Positions 1-6,653 of a stretch of DNA of 31,139 nucleotides are shown here, piece by piece. The notes under the pieces are model-generated. The model made no database searches and was not told the DNA's origin. It worked only from the letters and a program-made list of their open reading frames with translations. The position numbers were made by a program, and so were the translations under genes. The stretch is from Pseudobutyrivibrio sp. UBA1225 (GTDB lineage: Bacteria > Bacillota > Clostridia > Lachnospirales > Lachnospiraceae): NCBI GenBank assembly GCA_002309345.1, contig DBWZ01000028.1:1-31139 (forward strand), given 5' to 3'. Position 1 is the stretch's first letter, and every line of letters starts with the position of its first letter.

Positions 1-171
1 TGTGTCCGTCAGAGTAACTACATTCTCTTCGAATTGTAAAATCGATAAACGTACACCCGATAGAAGCTCCCTTTTGGCATTAAGAAAATCTATAATCTTA
101 GCTAAATTGTCAGCAGGTCCCCTAGGGATGTAAGTAGGGCGGGCAGGGGCTGGTAAAAAAAGAACAGCCAC
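1..171 (-). CDS. Unrecognised partial reading frame at the left edge
   Basis: A minus-strand frame is open from an in-frame TGA near 186 to the window edge, giving about 57 residues if a GTG at 171 is used. It contains PARPTYIPRGP and KRELLSGVRLSILQFEENV, which read like real protein. I do not recognise the family. There is no ATG, no clear ribosome site, and the frame begins inside the rplS terminator hairpin. It could equally be a gene remnant or a chance frame. The plus strand is also open here, so coding status is uncertain. Confidence 0.22.
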   Translation of the reverse strand, partial: MAVLFLPAPARPTYIPRGPADNLAKIIDFLNAKRELLSGVRLSILQFEENVVTLTDT

Positions 172-185
172 AAATGTGACTGTTC
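155..185 (-). terminator. Intrinsic terminator after rplS
   Basis: A GAACAG...CTGTTC stem (162-167 with 180-185) extends by three further pairs past one mismatch around an AAAT loop. On the minus strand it is followed by seven Ts (157-161 region). It lies 14 bases after the rplS stop codon and should end the rplS transcript. Confidence 0.8.
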
Positions 186-198
186 AAACTTGTCGAGA

Positions 199-549
199 CT
201 AGATTTTTTCTTTAACTTTAGCCTTCTTACCTGTGAGACCTCTGAGGTAGAAGAGTTTAGCTCTGCGAACTTTACCCTTACGAACTACTTCGATTTTCTC
301 AACGTTTGGGCTGTGAAGTGGCCAAGTTTTTTCAACACCAACACCGTTAGATAGCTTACGAACTGTGAATGTCTCACGGTTGCTACCACCCTGTCTTTTG
401 ATAACTGTACCTTCGAATACCTGTGTACGTGTACGGTTACCCTCAACGATACGACAATAAACCTTAACTGTATCGCCTACATTGAACTCTGGTACTTCTG
501 ACTTGAGCTCTGCAGCTTCAATGTTTCTAATAATCTCGTTTGCGTTCAT
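199..549 (-). CDS. rplS: 50S ribosomal protein L19
   Basis: This 116-residue protein matches bacterial L19 in length and order. An N-terminal helix is followed by FNVGDTVKVYCRI, then the TQVFEGTVIKRQGG core, the TFTVRKLSNGVGVEKTWPLHSP stretch that is highly conserved in L19, and a basic C-terminus with RRAKLFYLRGLTGKKAK. L19 sits at the 30S-50S interface of the ribosome. The ATG at 549 follows a strong AGGAGG (557-562) at good spacing. The gene has its own promoter at 634-662 and a terminator at 155-185. It can therefore be expressed apart from trmD and rimM upstream, as expected for an abundant ribosomal protein. Confidence 0.98.
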   Translation of the reverse strand: MNANEIIRNIEAAELKSEVPEFNVGDTVKVYCRIVEGNRTRTQVFEGTVIKRQGGSNRETFTVRKLSNGVGVEKTWPLHSPNVEKIEVVRKGKVRRAKLFYLRGLTGKKAKVKEKI

Positions 550-565
550 TTTATTTCCTCCTAAA

Positions 566-595
566 CAATAGCGACGTTCTTGAAATACCCTATTG
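566..595 (-). promoter_or_regulatory. Hairpin in the rplS 5' leader (possible L19 leader)
   Basis: A six-pair CAATAG/CTATTG stem (566-571 with 590-595) ends three bases upstream of the AGGAGG of rplS. The untranslated leader from the predicted promoter is about 75 bases. Ribosomal protein leaders that bind the product and repress translation are known for L19 in Firmicutes. The position fits such a role, but I cannot confirm a match to that family by eye. Confidence 0.4.
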
Positions 596-633
596 TAAAT
601 CAGCGGACCATCTCTTCTTTTAGCAACTCTAGT

Positions 634-662
634 ATAATAGCATGATTATTTACAATATTCAA
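634..662 (-). promoter_or_regulatory. Promoter for rplS
   Basis: On the minus strand TTGAAT (657-662) and TATTAT (634-639) are separated by exactly 17 bases, a good sigma-A-type pair. It begins just after the trmD stop codon and points at rplS. Confidence 0.7.
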
Positions 663-665
663 GCA

Positions 666-1364
666 TTATTTCTGGGATTCTAAATATTTTTCATATAAAT
701 CTGGACGACGCTTCTTTGTGCGAAGAACAGACTGCTCATACCTCCACTCATCAACCTTGGCGTGGTCCCCAGAAAGCAAGATTGAAGGCACCTTTCTATC
801 ATTCCAAGTTTCTGGTCGCGAGTACTGGGGATACTCCAGCAAATTGTTCTCGAGTGATTCATCCTCACCTGAATCAGAATTGGTTAGCACCCCTGGTACC
901 ATTCTTGAAATAGCATCTATCATAACAAGGGCAGGCAATTCTCCACCAGTAAGGACATAATCACCGATTGAATAATATTCATCAACAATCTCCTCGAGGA
1001 CTCTCTCGTCTACACCTTCATAGTGACCGCACAAAAGGCAAATATCCTCTTCAAGAGCAAGAGATTTTGCGTCATTCTGATTAAAAAGACTTCCCTGAGG
1101 TGTCAAATAAATACAGTGCACCCTATGACCTGCTTTGGCGCACACAGCCTGATAAGCATCATAAATAGGCTGAGCTTGCATTACCATCCCAGCGCCACCA
1201 CCATAAGGATAGTCATCTACCTTTTTATGTTTGTCCAAAGTGTAATCTCTGATATTGATTGCCTCAAAAGAAATAACTCCAGCATTTTTAGCTCGTCCGA
1301 GAATGCTGGTGCTTAAAGCATCTTCAATCATCTCTGGAAACAGCGTAAGTATATAGTACTTCAT
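666..1364 (-). CDS. trmD: tRNA (guanine-37-N1)-methyltransferase TrmD
   Basis: TrmD transfers a methyl group from S-adenosylmethionine to N1 of G37 in tRNAs with a G at position 36, preventing +1 frameshifts. The 232-residue length is normal. The N-terminal SPOUT knot domain shows YYILTLFPEM, YPYGGGAGMVM, IYLTPQG, LLCGHYEGVDERV and SIGDYVLTGGELPALVMID. These include the S-adenosylmethionine-binding loops and the Asp-rich segment typical of TrmD. The C-terminal domain has EYPQYSRPETW and ends in a basic KKRRPDLYEKY segment. The start at 1364 is two bases after the rimM stop and has only a weak ribosome site, so translation is probably coupled to rimM. Confidence 0.98.
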   Translation of the reverse strand: MKYYILTLFPEMIEDALSTSILGRAKNAGVISFEAINIRDYTLDKHKKVDDYPYGGGAGMVMQAQPIYDAYQAVCAKAGHRVHCIYLTPQGSLFNQNDAKSLALEEDICLLCGHYEGVDERVLEEIVDEYYSIGDYVLTGGELPALVMIDAISRMVPGVLTNSDSGEDESLENNLLEYPQYSRPETWNDRKVPSILLSGDHAKVDEWRYEQSVLRTKKRRPDLYEKYLESQK

Positions 1365-1366
1365 AA

Positions 1367-1885
1367 TTAATCTGCCAATCCCTTCAAAAGGTGCATATCT
1401 ACTCTTTTGCCTTCCACATCAACCTTAAGGATGCAATCCTTGATAGCTGGAACTAAAACAATCTTACCTGATGTAGATGTGACCTCATAAACATCGTTAG
1501 CTCCTGTCGTGAGTACGTCTGTGATTTCACCGTATTTGTTTTGCTCGTCTGAGTCAAGATATACTTCACAACCAATTAAATCAGCCACGAAATATTCATC
1601 AGCCTTGAGCTTCACACGGTTTTCTTTGGTGACATACAAGCCTTGCCCCTTAAAACGCTCGATGTCGTTAATATTGTCAATTCCCTTGAACTTGAGGATG
1701 ACAAGGTTCTTTTGAGGTCTCGCGTTTTCAACCTCCAAGGTAATGTACCCTTCCTTGCCTCCGTCCAAGAGAAGATTTTTCATGTTTTTAAATCGAGTGA
1801 TATCGTCTGTAAGAGGAAAAACCTTGACTTCTCCTTTGATACCATGTGTCTGTGTTATTGAACCTACCTGAAATAATTCTTCCAA
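1367..1885 (-). CDS. rimM: Ribosome maturation factor RimM
   Basis: RimM binds S19 and helps 3'-domain maturation of 16S rRNA in 30S assembly. The 172-residue protein has the N-terminal barrel with VGSITQTHGIKGEVKVFPLTDD and the C-terminal PRC-barrel with YFVADLIGCEVYLDSDE, GEITDVLTTGANDVYEV and VLVPAIKDCILKVDVE. All are characteristic of the family. The first codon is TTG at 1885, with AGGAGAG a few bases before it. No better ATG is present, and the conserved N-terminus starts here. It forms a tight pair with trmD. Confidence 0.97.
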   Translation of the reverse strand: MEELFQVGSITQTHGIKGEVKVFPLTDDITRFKNMKNLLLDGGKEGYITLEVENARPQKNLVILKFKGIDNINDIERFKGQGLYVTKENRVKLKADEYFVADLIGCEVYLDSDEQNKYGEITDVLTTGANDVYEVTSTSGKIVLVPAIKDCILKVDVEGKRVDMHLLKGLAD

Positions 1886-1948
1886 ATTTCTCTCCTACAA
1901 ATATGTTTTCTCTGATTTTTCCAACTAGGAAATAAATTTCTCAACAAG

Positions 1949-1978
1949 AAAAAATAGGCCTGAAATAATTCAGGCCTA
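1949..1978 (-). terminator. Intrinsic terminator between khpA and rimM
   Basis: A perfect ten-pair stem TAGGCCTGAA/TTCAGGCCTA (1955-1964 with 1969-1978) has a four-base loop. It is followed on the minus strand by six Ts (1949-1954). It lies five bases after the khpA stop and should reduce or end read-through from the ffh unit into rimM-trmD. I saw no convincing promoter between it and rimM, so some read-through may be used. Confidence 0.85.
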
Positions 1979-1982
1979 AAAA

Positions 1983-2219
1983 CTAATTAGCATCGATTAT
2001 ATCTACGATAACCTTCTTGTCAATCTTTGAGGCTGCGGCCTTAACAACTGCGCGAATAGCCTTTGCAATTCTGCCCTGTTTTCCAATAACCTTACCCATA
2101 TCAGAAGGTGCAACGCGAAGCTCTACTACGATAGCCTTTGCGTCTTCTTTCTCGGAAACAACAACCTCAGTTGGATTGTCGACAAGTGACTTAGCAATTA
2201 CTTCAACTAATTCTTTCAT
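1983..2219 (-). CDS. khpA: KH-domain RNA-binding protein KhpA
   Basis: This small single KH-domain protein (78 residues from the ATG at 2219) has the GKVIGKQGRIAKAIR GxxG loop that binds single-stranded RNA. In streptococci and lactobacilli KhpA pairs with KhpB/Jag and affects cell division and elongation through RNA binding. Its place between rpsP and rimM-trmD is the usual one in Firmicutes. A GTG lies one codon upstream, but AGAGG is better spaced for the ATG. Confidence 0.93.
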   Translation of the reverse strand: MKELVEVIAKSLVDNPTEVVVSEKEDAKAIVVELRVAPSDMGKVIGKQGRIAKAIRAVVKAAASKIDKKVIVDIIDAN

Positions 2220-2249
2220 CACTATTCCTCTACCTTTCGAATGTGTATA

Positions 2250-2492
2250 TTACTGTACGCCTGCCTGCTTGAAAAGTCTAGCAACTGTCTCTGTTGGTTT
2301 TGCACCATTAGCGATCCACTTCTTAGCTGCATCAGCATCAACTGTAACCTCAGCTGGCTCCTGATTTGGATCGTATGTACCGATTTCTTCGATGTTTCTA
2401 CCATCACGTGGTGATCTAGAATCTGCTACAACGATTCTGTAGATAGGTCTCTTCTTCTGACCCATTCTCTTTAATCTGATCTTTACTGCCAT
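2250..2492 (-). CDS. rpsP: 30S ribosomal protein S16
   Basis: The 80-residue protein carries the S16 hallmarks AVKIRLKRMGQKKRPIYRIVVADSRSPRDGR and EEIGTYDPN near the N-terminus. S16 is needed for early 30S assembly. AGGAGG lies just before the ATG at 2492. It follows ffh by 37 bases and precedes khpA, an arrangement common in clostridia. Confidence 0.98.
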   Translation of the reverse strand: MAVKIRLKRMGQKKRPIYRIVVADSRSPRDGRNIEEIGTYDPNQEPAEVTVDADAAKKWIANGAKPTETVARLFKQAGVQ

Positions 2493-2529
2493 TTTAATTT
2501 CCTCCTATAAATAACAAAATGGTATTCGG

Positions 2530-3873
2530 TTAAAAAAATGGAAATTGCATTCCGCCTTTTCCTTTGCCCATCAATCTTGGCATTTGCTTCATCATCTTTT
2601 TTGATTGTTCAAATTGTTTGATGAAACGATTAACCTCAGCTATATCTAAACCAGCTCCAGCAGCTATTCGGTGCTTTCGGCTAGGATTTAGTAATTTGGG
2701 ATTCTCGCGCTCCGCCGGTGTCATCGAAAGGATGATTGCTTCGATGTGCGCAAGCTTTTTATCATCCACAGCTCCCTCAATTTGAGCCATCTTGGAAGAA
2801 TTCATGCCCGGCATCATACCGAGGATTGAAGTAAGTCCTCCAAGCTTTTTCATCTGTGCCATGGAAGTAAGATAATCGTTGAAATCGAAGGCTGCCTTTT
2901 TGACCTTTTTAGAAAGCTTCATGGCTGCTTCTTTGTCGATTTCTGCCTCGGCCTTTTCAATGAGTGATAGTACATCGCCCATGCCAAGGATTCTGCTTGC
3001 CATTCTATCAGGATGGAACTGCTCTAAATCTGAAAGCTTTTCACCCATACCTGCATAGAGAATAGGCTTGCCGGTAACAGCCTTGATTGAAAGAGCTGCA
3101 CCACCTCTGGTATCACCATCAAGCTTGGTGATGATAACTCCGTCGATGCCGATTTTTTCGTCGAAGGTTGATGATACATTGACTGCATCCTGACCTGTCA
3201 TGGCATCAACTACGAGGATTGTATTGAGGATATCGATGTTGTTCTTGATTGACTCAAGCTCGTTCATCATGTCCTCATCTATGTGAAGACGACCAGCTGT
3301 ATCGAAAATGACTACATCAAAGCCGTTCTTCTTGGCGTATTCCATAGCTTCTTTGGCAATCTTAACCGGCTTTTCTTTGTCGCCCAAAGAAAAAACCTCT
3401 ACTTCTTGCTTCTTGCCGTTGACCTGTAACTGCTCGATAGCGGCAGGTCTGTAAATATCGCAGGCAACCAAAAGAGGCTTCTTACCACGCTGCTTAACCT
3501 TGCCAGCAAGCTTGGCGGTGGTGGTTGTTTTACCAGCACCCTGGAGACCAACCATCATAATTGTAGTGATGGCGCCGCCTGTGCCAAAAGTGATATCTGT
3601 AACCTCAGAGCCCATAAGATTAACAAGCTCTTCGTTAACAATCTTTATAACCATCTGGCCTGGATTAAGGCCGTTCATAACATCTGAGCCAATTGCTCGC
3701 TCATTAACTGTATTTGTAAACTGCTTAACAACTTTGAAGTTAACATCTGCCTCTAAAAGAGCCATCTTAACTTCTTTTAAAGCAGCCTTAACATCTGCCT
3801 CGGATAAGCGTCCTTTACTTCTAAGGTTCTTGAAGACACCTTGGAGCTTTTCTGAAAGAGAATCAAAAGCCAT
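2530..3873 (-). CDS. ffh: Signal recognition particle GTPase Ffh (SRP54)
   Basis: Ffh binds signal sequences on translating ribosomes and hands them to FtsY at the membrane. The 447-residue protein has the N domain, then the G domain with GLQGAGKTTTTAKLA (P-loop near residue 108), ACDIYRPAAIEQL, DTAGRLHIDE, TKLDGDTRGGAAL and GMGEKLSDLEQFHPDR. A methionine-rich M domain ends in MPRLMGKGKGG. The ATG at 3873 comes just after ylxM, whose stop codon lies at 3877. The pairing with ylxM is the standard Firmicute arrangement. Confidence 0.99.
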   Translation of the reverse strand: MAFDSLSEKLQGVFKNLRSKGRLSEADVKAALKEVKMALLEADVNFKVVKQFTNTVNERAIGSDVMNGLNPGQMVIKIVNEELVNLMGSEVTDITFGTGGAITTIMMVGLQGAGKTTTTAKLAGKVKQRGKKPLLVACDIYRPAAIEQLQVNGKKQEVEVFSLGDKEKPVKIAKEAMEYAKKNGFDVVIFDTAGRLHIDEDMMNELESIKNNIDILNTILVVDAMTGQDAVNVSSTFDEKIGIDGVIITKLDGDTRGGAALSIKAVTGKPILYAGMGEKLSDLEQFHPDRMASRILGMGDVLSLIEKAEAEIDKEAAMKLSKKVKKAAFDFNDYLTSMAQMKKLGGLTSILGMMPGMNSSKMAQIEGAVDDKKLAHIEAIILSMTPAERENPKLLNPSRKHRIAAGAGLDIAEVNRFIKQFEQSKKMMKQMPRLMGKGKGGMQFPFF

Positions 3874-3876
3874 AAA

Positions 3877-4212
3877 TTAAAGTTCCTCTAAAATCGATTT
3901 GGATAAACGGGAAATCTCTGACAAAGTAGCTGCATCGGGACTTCCTGTAGTTAACTGGTCTATGCGGACAACATCCGCCTTAATATGCATAAATCGTTCT
4001 ACCAAATGTAGACGAGATTCGTAGTCTTCAAGGAGTTTGTCACAACGCTTGATTGTGTCGTGAACGCCCTGTCTAGAAATCGACAATGCATCTGCGATTT
4101 CAGATAATGACAAATCTTCATTGATACTCATTTCGTATACGCTACGCTGGTGCTCTGTAAGAAGCTCACCATAAAAATCATATAAATAACCTGATTTAAT
4201 CTTATCTTCCAT
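3877..4212 (-). CDS. ylxM: YlxM family helix-turn-helix protein
   Basis: YlxM (p13) is a small acidic protein encoded next to ffh and proposed to modulate SRP GTPase activity. The sequence shows LTEHQRSVYEMSINEDLSLSEIADALSISRQGVHDTIKR, a sigma-region-4-like helix-turn-helix, and a helical tail. I choose the ATG at 4212. The ATG at 4224 is part of the ATGAGGAG that serves as the ribosome site. The transcript leader would be only about 20 bases. The gene is translated just ahead of ffh. Confidence 0.93.
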   Translation of the reverse strand: MEDKIKSGYLYDFYGELLTEHQRSVYEMSINEDLSLSEIADALSISRQGVHDTIKRCDKLLEDYESRLHLVERFMHIKADVVRIDQLTTGSPDAATLSEISRLSKSILEEL

Positions 4213-4236
4213 CTCTCTCCTCATACAACATTTGAT

Positions 4237-4265
4237 AATATACTATAAAAAAAAGAGGGTGTCAA
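4237..4265 (-). promoter_or_regulatory. Promoter for the ylxM-ffh-rpsP-khpA unit
   Basis: On the minus strand TTGACA (4260-4265) and TATATT (4237-4242) are 17 bases apart. The -35 box lies within the second arm of the terminator stem of the preceding unit, and the terminator T-run forms the spacer. Confidence 0.8.
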
Positions 4266-4284
4266 GTATTTTCGCTTGACACCC
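4247..4284 (-). terminator. Intrinsic terminator of the ilvA end, overlapping a promoter
   Basis: A perfect ten-pair stem GGGTGTCAAG/CTTGACACCC (4257-4266 with 4275-4284) has an eight-base loop. It is followed on the minus strand by TC and eight Ts. It ends transcription coming from ilvA. Confidence 0.88.
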
Positions 4285-4288
4285 GAGT

Positions 4289-4478
4289 TACTATTCACAG
4301 TTATAACGATTTGAGAGCACACTATTAACAAGCTTGCTTGTAAAATAGTTGTTCTCAAATCTTTATATACTGGAATCAGTGACTCCTCCAACATGAGCAA
4401 TATTAGATGCAAAGCATCGGGAAGGAAGTCTGAAAGACTTCTATTGCGAATGACTGGAGGATTCAACTGTGAATAGTA
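4289..4478. repeat. 190-base multi-stem inverted-repeat element (MITE-like or structured RNA)
   Basis: A perfect 14-base inverted repeat (4289-4302 with 4465-4478, core CTATTCACAGTT) closes a branched structure. Arm one pairs GATTTGAGA (4308-4316) with 4353-4361 and contains ACTATT/AATAGT and ACAAG/CTTGT. Arm two pairs TCCTCCA (4384-4390) with 4455-4461 and GCAATA with 4442-4447. It carries two further hairpins, GATGC/GCATC and GAAGTCT/AGACTTC. A TA dinucleotide ends each arm, as in target-site duplications of IS630/Tc1-like elements. It could be a non-autonomous mobile element or a folded RNA in the ilvA 3' region. I do not recognise the family. Confidence 0.6.
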
Positions 4479-4482
4479 TAAA

Positions 4483-5694
4483 TTATAATAACGTTCTCAC
4501 AACCTTCGGTTTATAGCCACCTTCATCTAAAGCCTTAAGGATTTGTTCCTTGTGCTCTGTTCCAAATGCCTCAAGAGTGATGCGAAGCTCAACAGCAGCT
4601 GAACGATTGGTTGTAACAAACTGATTGTGCTCTAGCTTGATAACATTACCCTGCTGCTCTGCCATTACCTGAGAAACCTTTGCAAGCATACCTGGTTTGT
4701 CAGGGAGAAGCACTGATACCGTAAAGATTCTATCTCTAAAGATAAGTCCCTGCTGAACAACAGATGACATAGTAATGACATCCATGTTACCACCTGAGAT
4801 AACAGATACAACTCTCTTATCTTTGAAGCCAAGATGATTTAATGCTGCAACTGTAAGCAGGCCGGAATTCTCGGCAATCATCTTGTGATTTTCAACCATA
4901 TCAAGGAATGAAACGATAAGCTCATCATCGTCGACTGTGATGATTTCATCGATATTCTTCTGTAGGTATGGGAATATCTTGGTTCCAGGAGTTTTGACAG
5001 CGGTACCATCGGCAATAGTATTTACTGTATTAAGGGTTGTTACTTCGCCCTTTTCAAAGGATGCCTTAAGTGATGCAGCACCGCTAGGCTCTACACCTAT
5101 AACCTTGATCTTTGGGTTGAGAAGCTTTGCAAGTGTAGATACACCTGTTGCAAGACCGCCGCCACCGATTGGAACAAGAATGTATTCAACAAGTGGAAGC
5201 TCTTTAAATATCTCCATTGCAATGGTACCCTGACCAGTTGCAACAGCCAAATCGTCAAATGGATGGATAAATGTATAGCCGTGCTCGTCAGCAAGCTGAT
5301 AGGCATAGTTGCACGCCTCATCGTAAACATCTCCGTATAAAACCACCTCTGCGCCGTAGCTCTTTGTACGGTTAACCTTGATAAGTGGTGTTGTTGTAGG
5401 CATAACAATTGTAGCCTTAACTCCATATTTTTGAGCTGCATAAGCAACACCCTGAGCATGATTTCCAGCGGAAGCTGTAATAAGTCCCTTTGCTCTTTCT
5501 TCATCTGAAAGAGTGCTAATCTTGTAGTATGCACCTCTGAGCTTGTAAGCTCCTGTAAGCTGCATGTTCTCTGGCTTTAGATAAACAAGATTGCCGCTTT
5601 TCTCACTAAAATAATCACTGAAAACTAACTTTGTTTCGTGTGTTACCTCCGTAACTATCTTGGAGGCCTCTTCAAATTTGTCCAATGTAAGCAT
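4483..5694 (-). CDS. ilvA: Threonine ammonia-lyase (threonine dehydratase) with ACT-like tail
   Basis: This PLP enzyme deaminates threonine to 2-oxobutanoate, the entry to isoleucine synthesis or threonine breakdown. Lys51 in LTGAYKLRGAYYK should bind PLP. SAGNHAQGVAYAA and GGGGLATGVS are the substrate and phosphate-binding loops. About 320 residues of catalytic domain are followed by an ACT-like domain beginning near FTVSVLLPDKPGMLAKV. The 403-residue length matches the short single-ACT type found in Firmicutes. Whether its role is biosynthetic (IlvA) or catabolic (TdcB) cannot be told from sequence. It lies 30 bases after ftsY with a good AGGAG, so it is probably co-transcribed with smc-ftsY. 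Confidence 0.93.
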   Translation of the reverse strand: MLTLDKFEEASKIVTEVTHETKLVFSDYFSEKSGNLVYLKPENMQLTGAYKLRGAYYKISTLSDEERAKGLITASAGNHAQGVAYAAQKYGVKATIVMPTTTPLIKVNRTKSYGAEVVLYGDVYDEACNYAYQLADEHGYTFIHPFDDLAVATGQGTIAMEIFKELPLVEYILVPIGGGGLATGVSTLAKLLNPKIKVIGVEPSGAASLKASFEKGEVTTLNTVNTIADGTAVKTPGTKIFPYLQKNIDEIITVDDDELIVSFLDMVENHKMIAENSGLLTVAALNHLGFKDKRVVSVISGGNMDVITMSSVVQQGLIFRDRIFTVSVLLPDKPGMLAKVSQVMAEQQGNVIKLEHNQFVTTNRSAAVELRITLEAFGTEHKEQILKALDEGGYKPKVVRTLL

Positions 5695-5724
5695 GATCTT
5701 TCTCCTACCTTATGCTTAAAATAT

Positions 5725-6651
5725 TTACTCAGAGTAGAATAAGGCGTTAACAAACTCCTCTGGGTTAAACTTTTCTAAATCATCTATTGTCTCGCCAACA
5801 CCAATATATTTTACAGGCAATTTTAACTCAGATTGTATCGCTATTGCAATACCACCCTTGGCTGTGCCGTCGAGTTTTGTCAAAACAATACCTGATATAT
5901 CTGTAACCTCTGAAAATTCCTTTGCCTGAACCAAAGCATTTTGGCCAGTAGTACCATCGAGAACAATCAAAGTTTCTCGATAAGCCTCTGGAAATTCCTT
6001 AGAAATGGTGCTGCCTATCTTTGATAACTCATTCATGAGATTTTTCTTGTTATGAAGACGTCCCGCCGTATCCACCAACAGCACATCTACTCCACGTGCC
6101 TTAGCTGCATGAACTGCATCATAAACTACGGCTGCCGGATCAGAACCCTCTGGTCCTCCAACAAAGTCTACGCCAGCTCGCTCAGCCCACTCCTTAAGCT
6201 GATCGGAAGCAGCAGCTCTAAATGTATCTGCTCCTGCCACCATAACCTTTTTGCCTGCAGCCTGAAGCTTGCCAGCAAGCTTGCCTATGGTTGTAGTTTT
6301 GCCAACGCCGTTTACACCAATCACAAGAACTACGCTAGTGTTCTTTTCGAAATCATACGATGTTTCATCAAGAGCCATCTGTTGCTTGATTTCGTTAATC
6401 AAAAATTCTTTGCACTCCTGCGGTTCTTTGATGTGTTCTTTTTTAACAGCATCCTTCAAATCATCGATAATGGTTTCGGTTGTGCGAACACCAATATCTC
6501 CCATAATAAGGACTTCTTCAAGCTCCTCATAGAAATCCTCATCAATATTTGTAAATCCATTGAAAATGTAATCCATGGATTTAATGAAATTGTCTCTAGT
6601 CTTTGTCAGTCCCTTAATAAGGCGCTGCCAAAATGGAATTTTTTCTGCCAT
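5725..6651 (-). CDS. ftsY: SRP receptor GTPase FtsY
   Basis: FtsY docks the SRP-ribosome complex at the membrane. The 308-residue form lacks a long acidic A domain, as is usual in Gram-positives. Motifs in order are GVNGVGKTTTIGKLAGKL, AGADTFRAAASDQL, DTAGRLHNKKNLMNEL, TKLDGTAKGG and YIGVGETIDDLEKF. The start is two bases after the smc stop, with little ribosome site of its own, so translation is probably coupled to smc. Ffh, its partner, is encoded about 2 kb away in the other unit. Confidence 0.99.
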   Translation of the reverse strand: MAEKIPFWQRLIKGLTKTRDNFIKSMDYIFNGFTNIDEDFYEELEEVLIMGDIGVRTTETIIDDLKDAVKKEHIKEPQECKEFLINEIKQQMALDETSYDFEKNTSVVLVIGVNGVGKTTTIGKLAGKLQAAGKKVMVAGADTFRAAASDQLKEWAERAGVDFVGGPEGSDPAAVVYDAVHAAKARGVDVLLVDTAGRLHNKKNLMNELSKIGSTISKEFPEAYRETLIVLDGTTGQNALVQAKEFSEVTDISGIVLTKLDGTAKGGIAIAIQSELKLPVKYIGVGETIDDLEKFNPEEFVNALFYSE

Positions 6652-6653
6652 AA

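Noticed and set aside
2..133. Plus-strand open frame at the left edge
   Set aside because: Short, no start or ribosome site visible, and the opposite strand reads at least as well.
1886..1948. Promoter for rimM-trmD
   Set aside because: TTGAGA and CATATT-like boxes occur but not at acceptable spacing.
3500..3880. 126-codon plus-strand frame opposite ffh
   Set aside because: It is a codon-bias shadow of the conserved ffh frame; similar antisense frames over smc, ilvA, thrC and ackA were dropped for the same reason.
4221..4466. 81-codon minus-strand frame between ilvA and ylxM
   Set aside because: It runs across the terminator and most of the inverted-repeat element, has no ribosome site, and its composition is explained by the stems.
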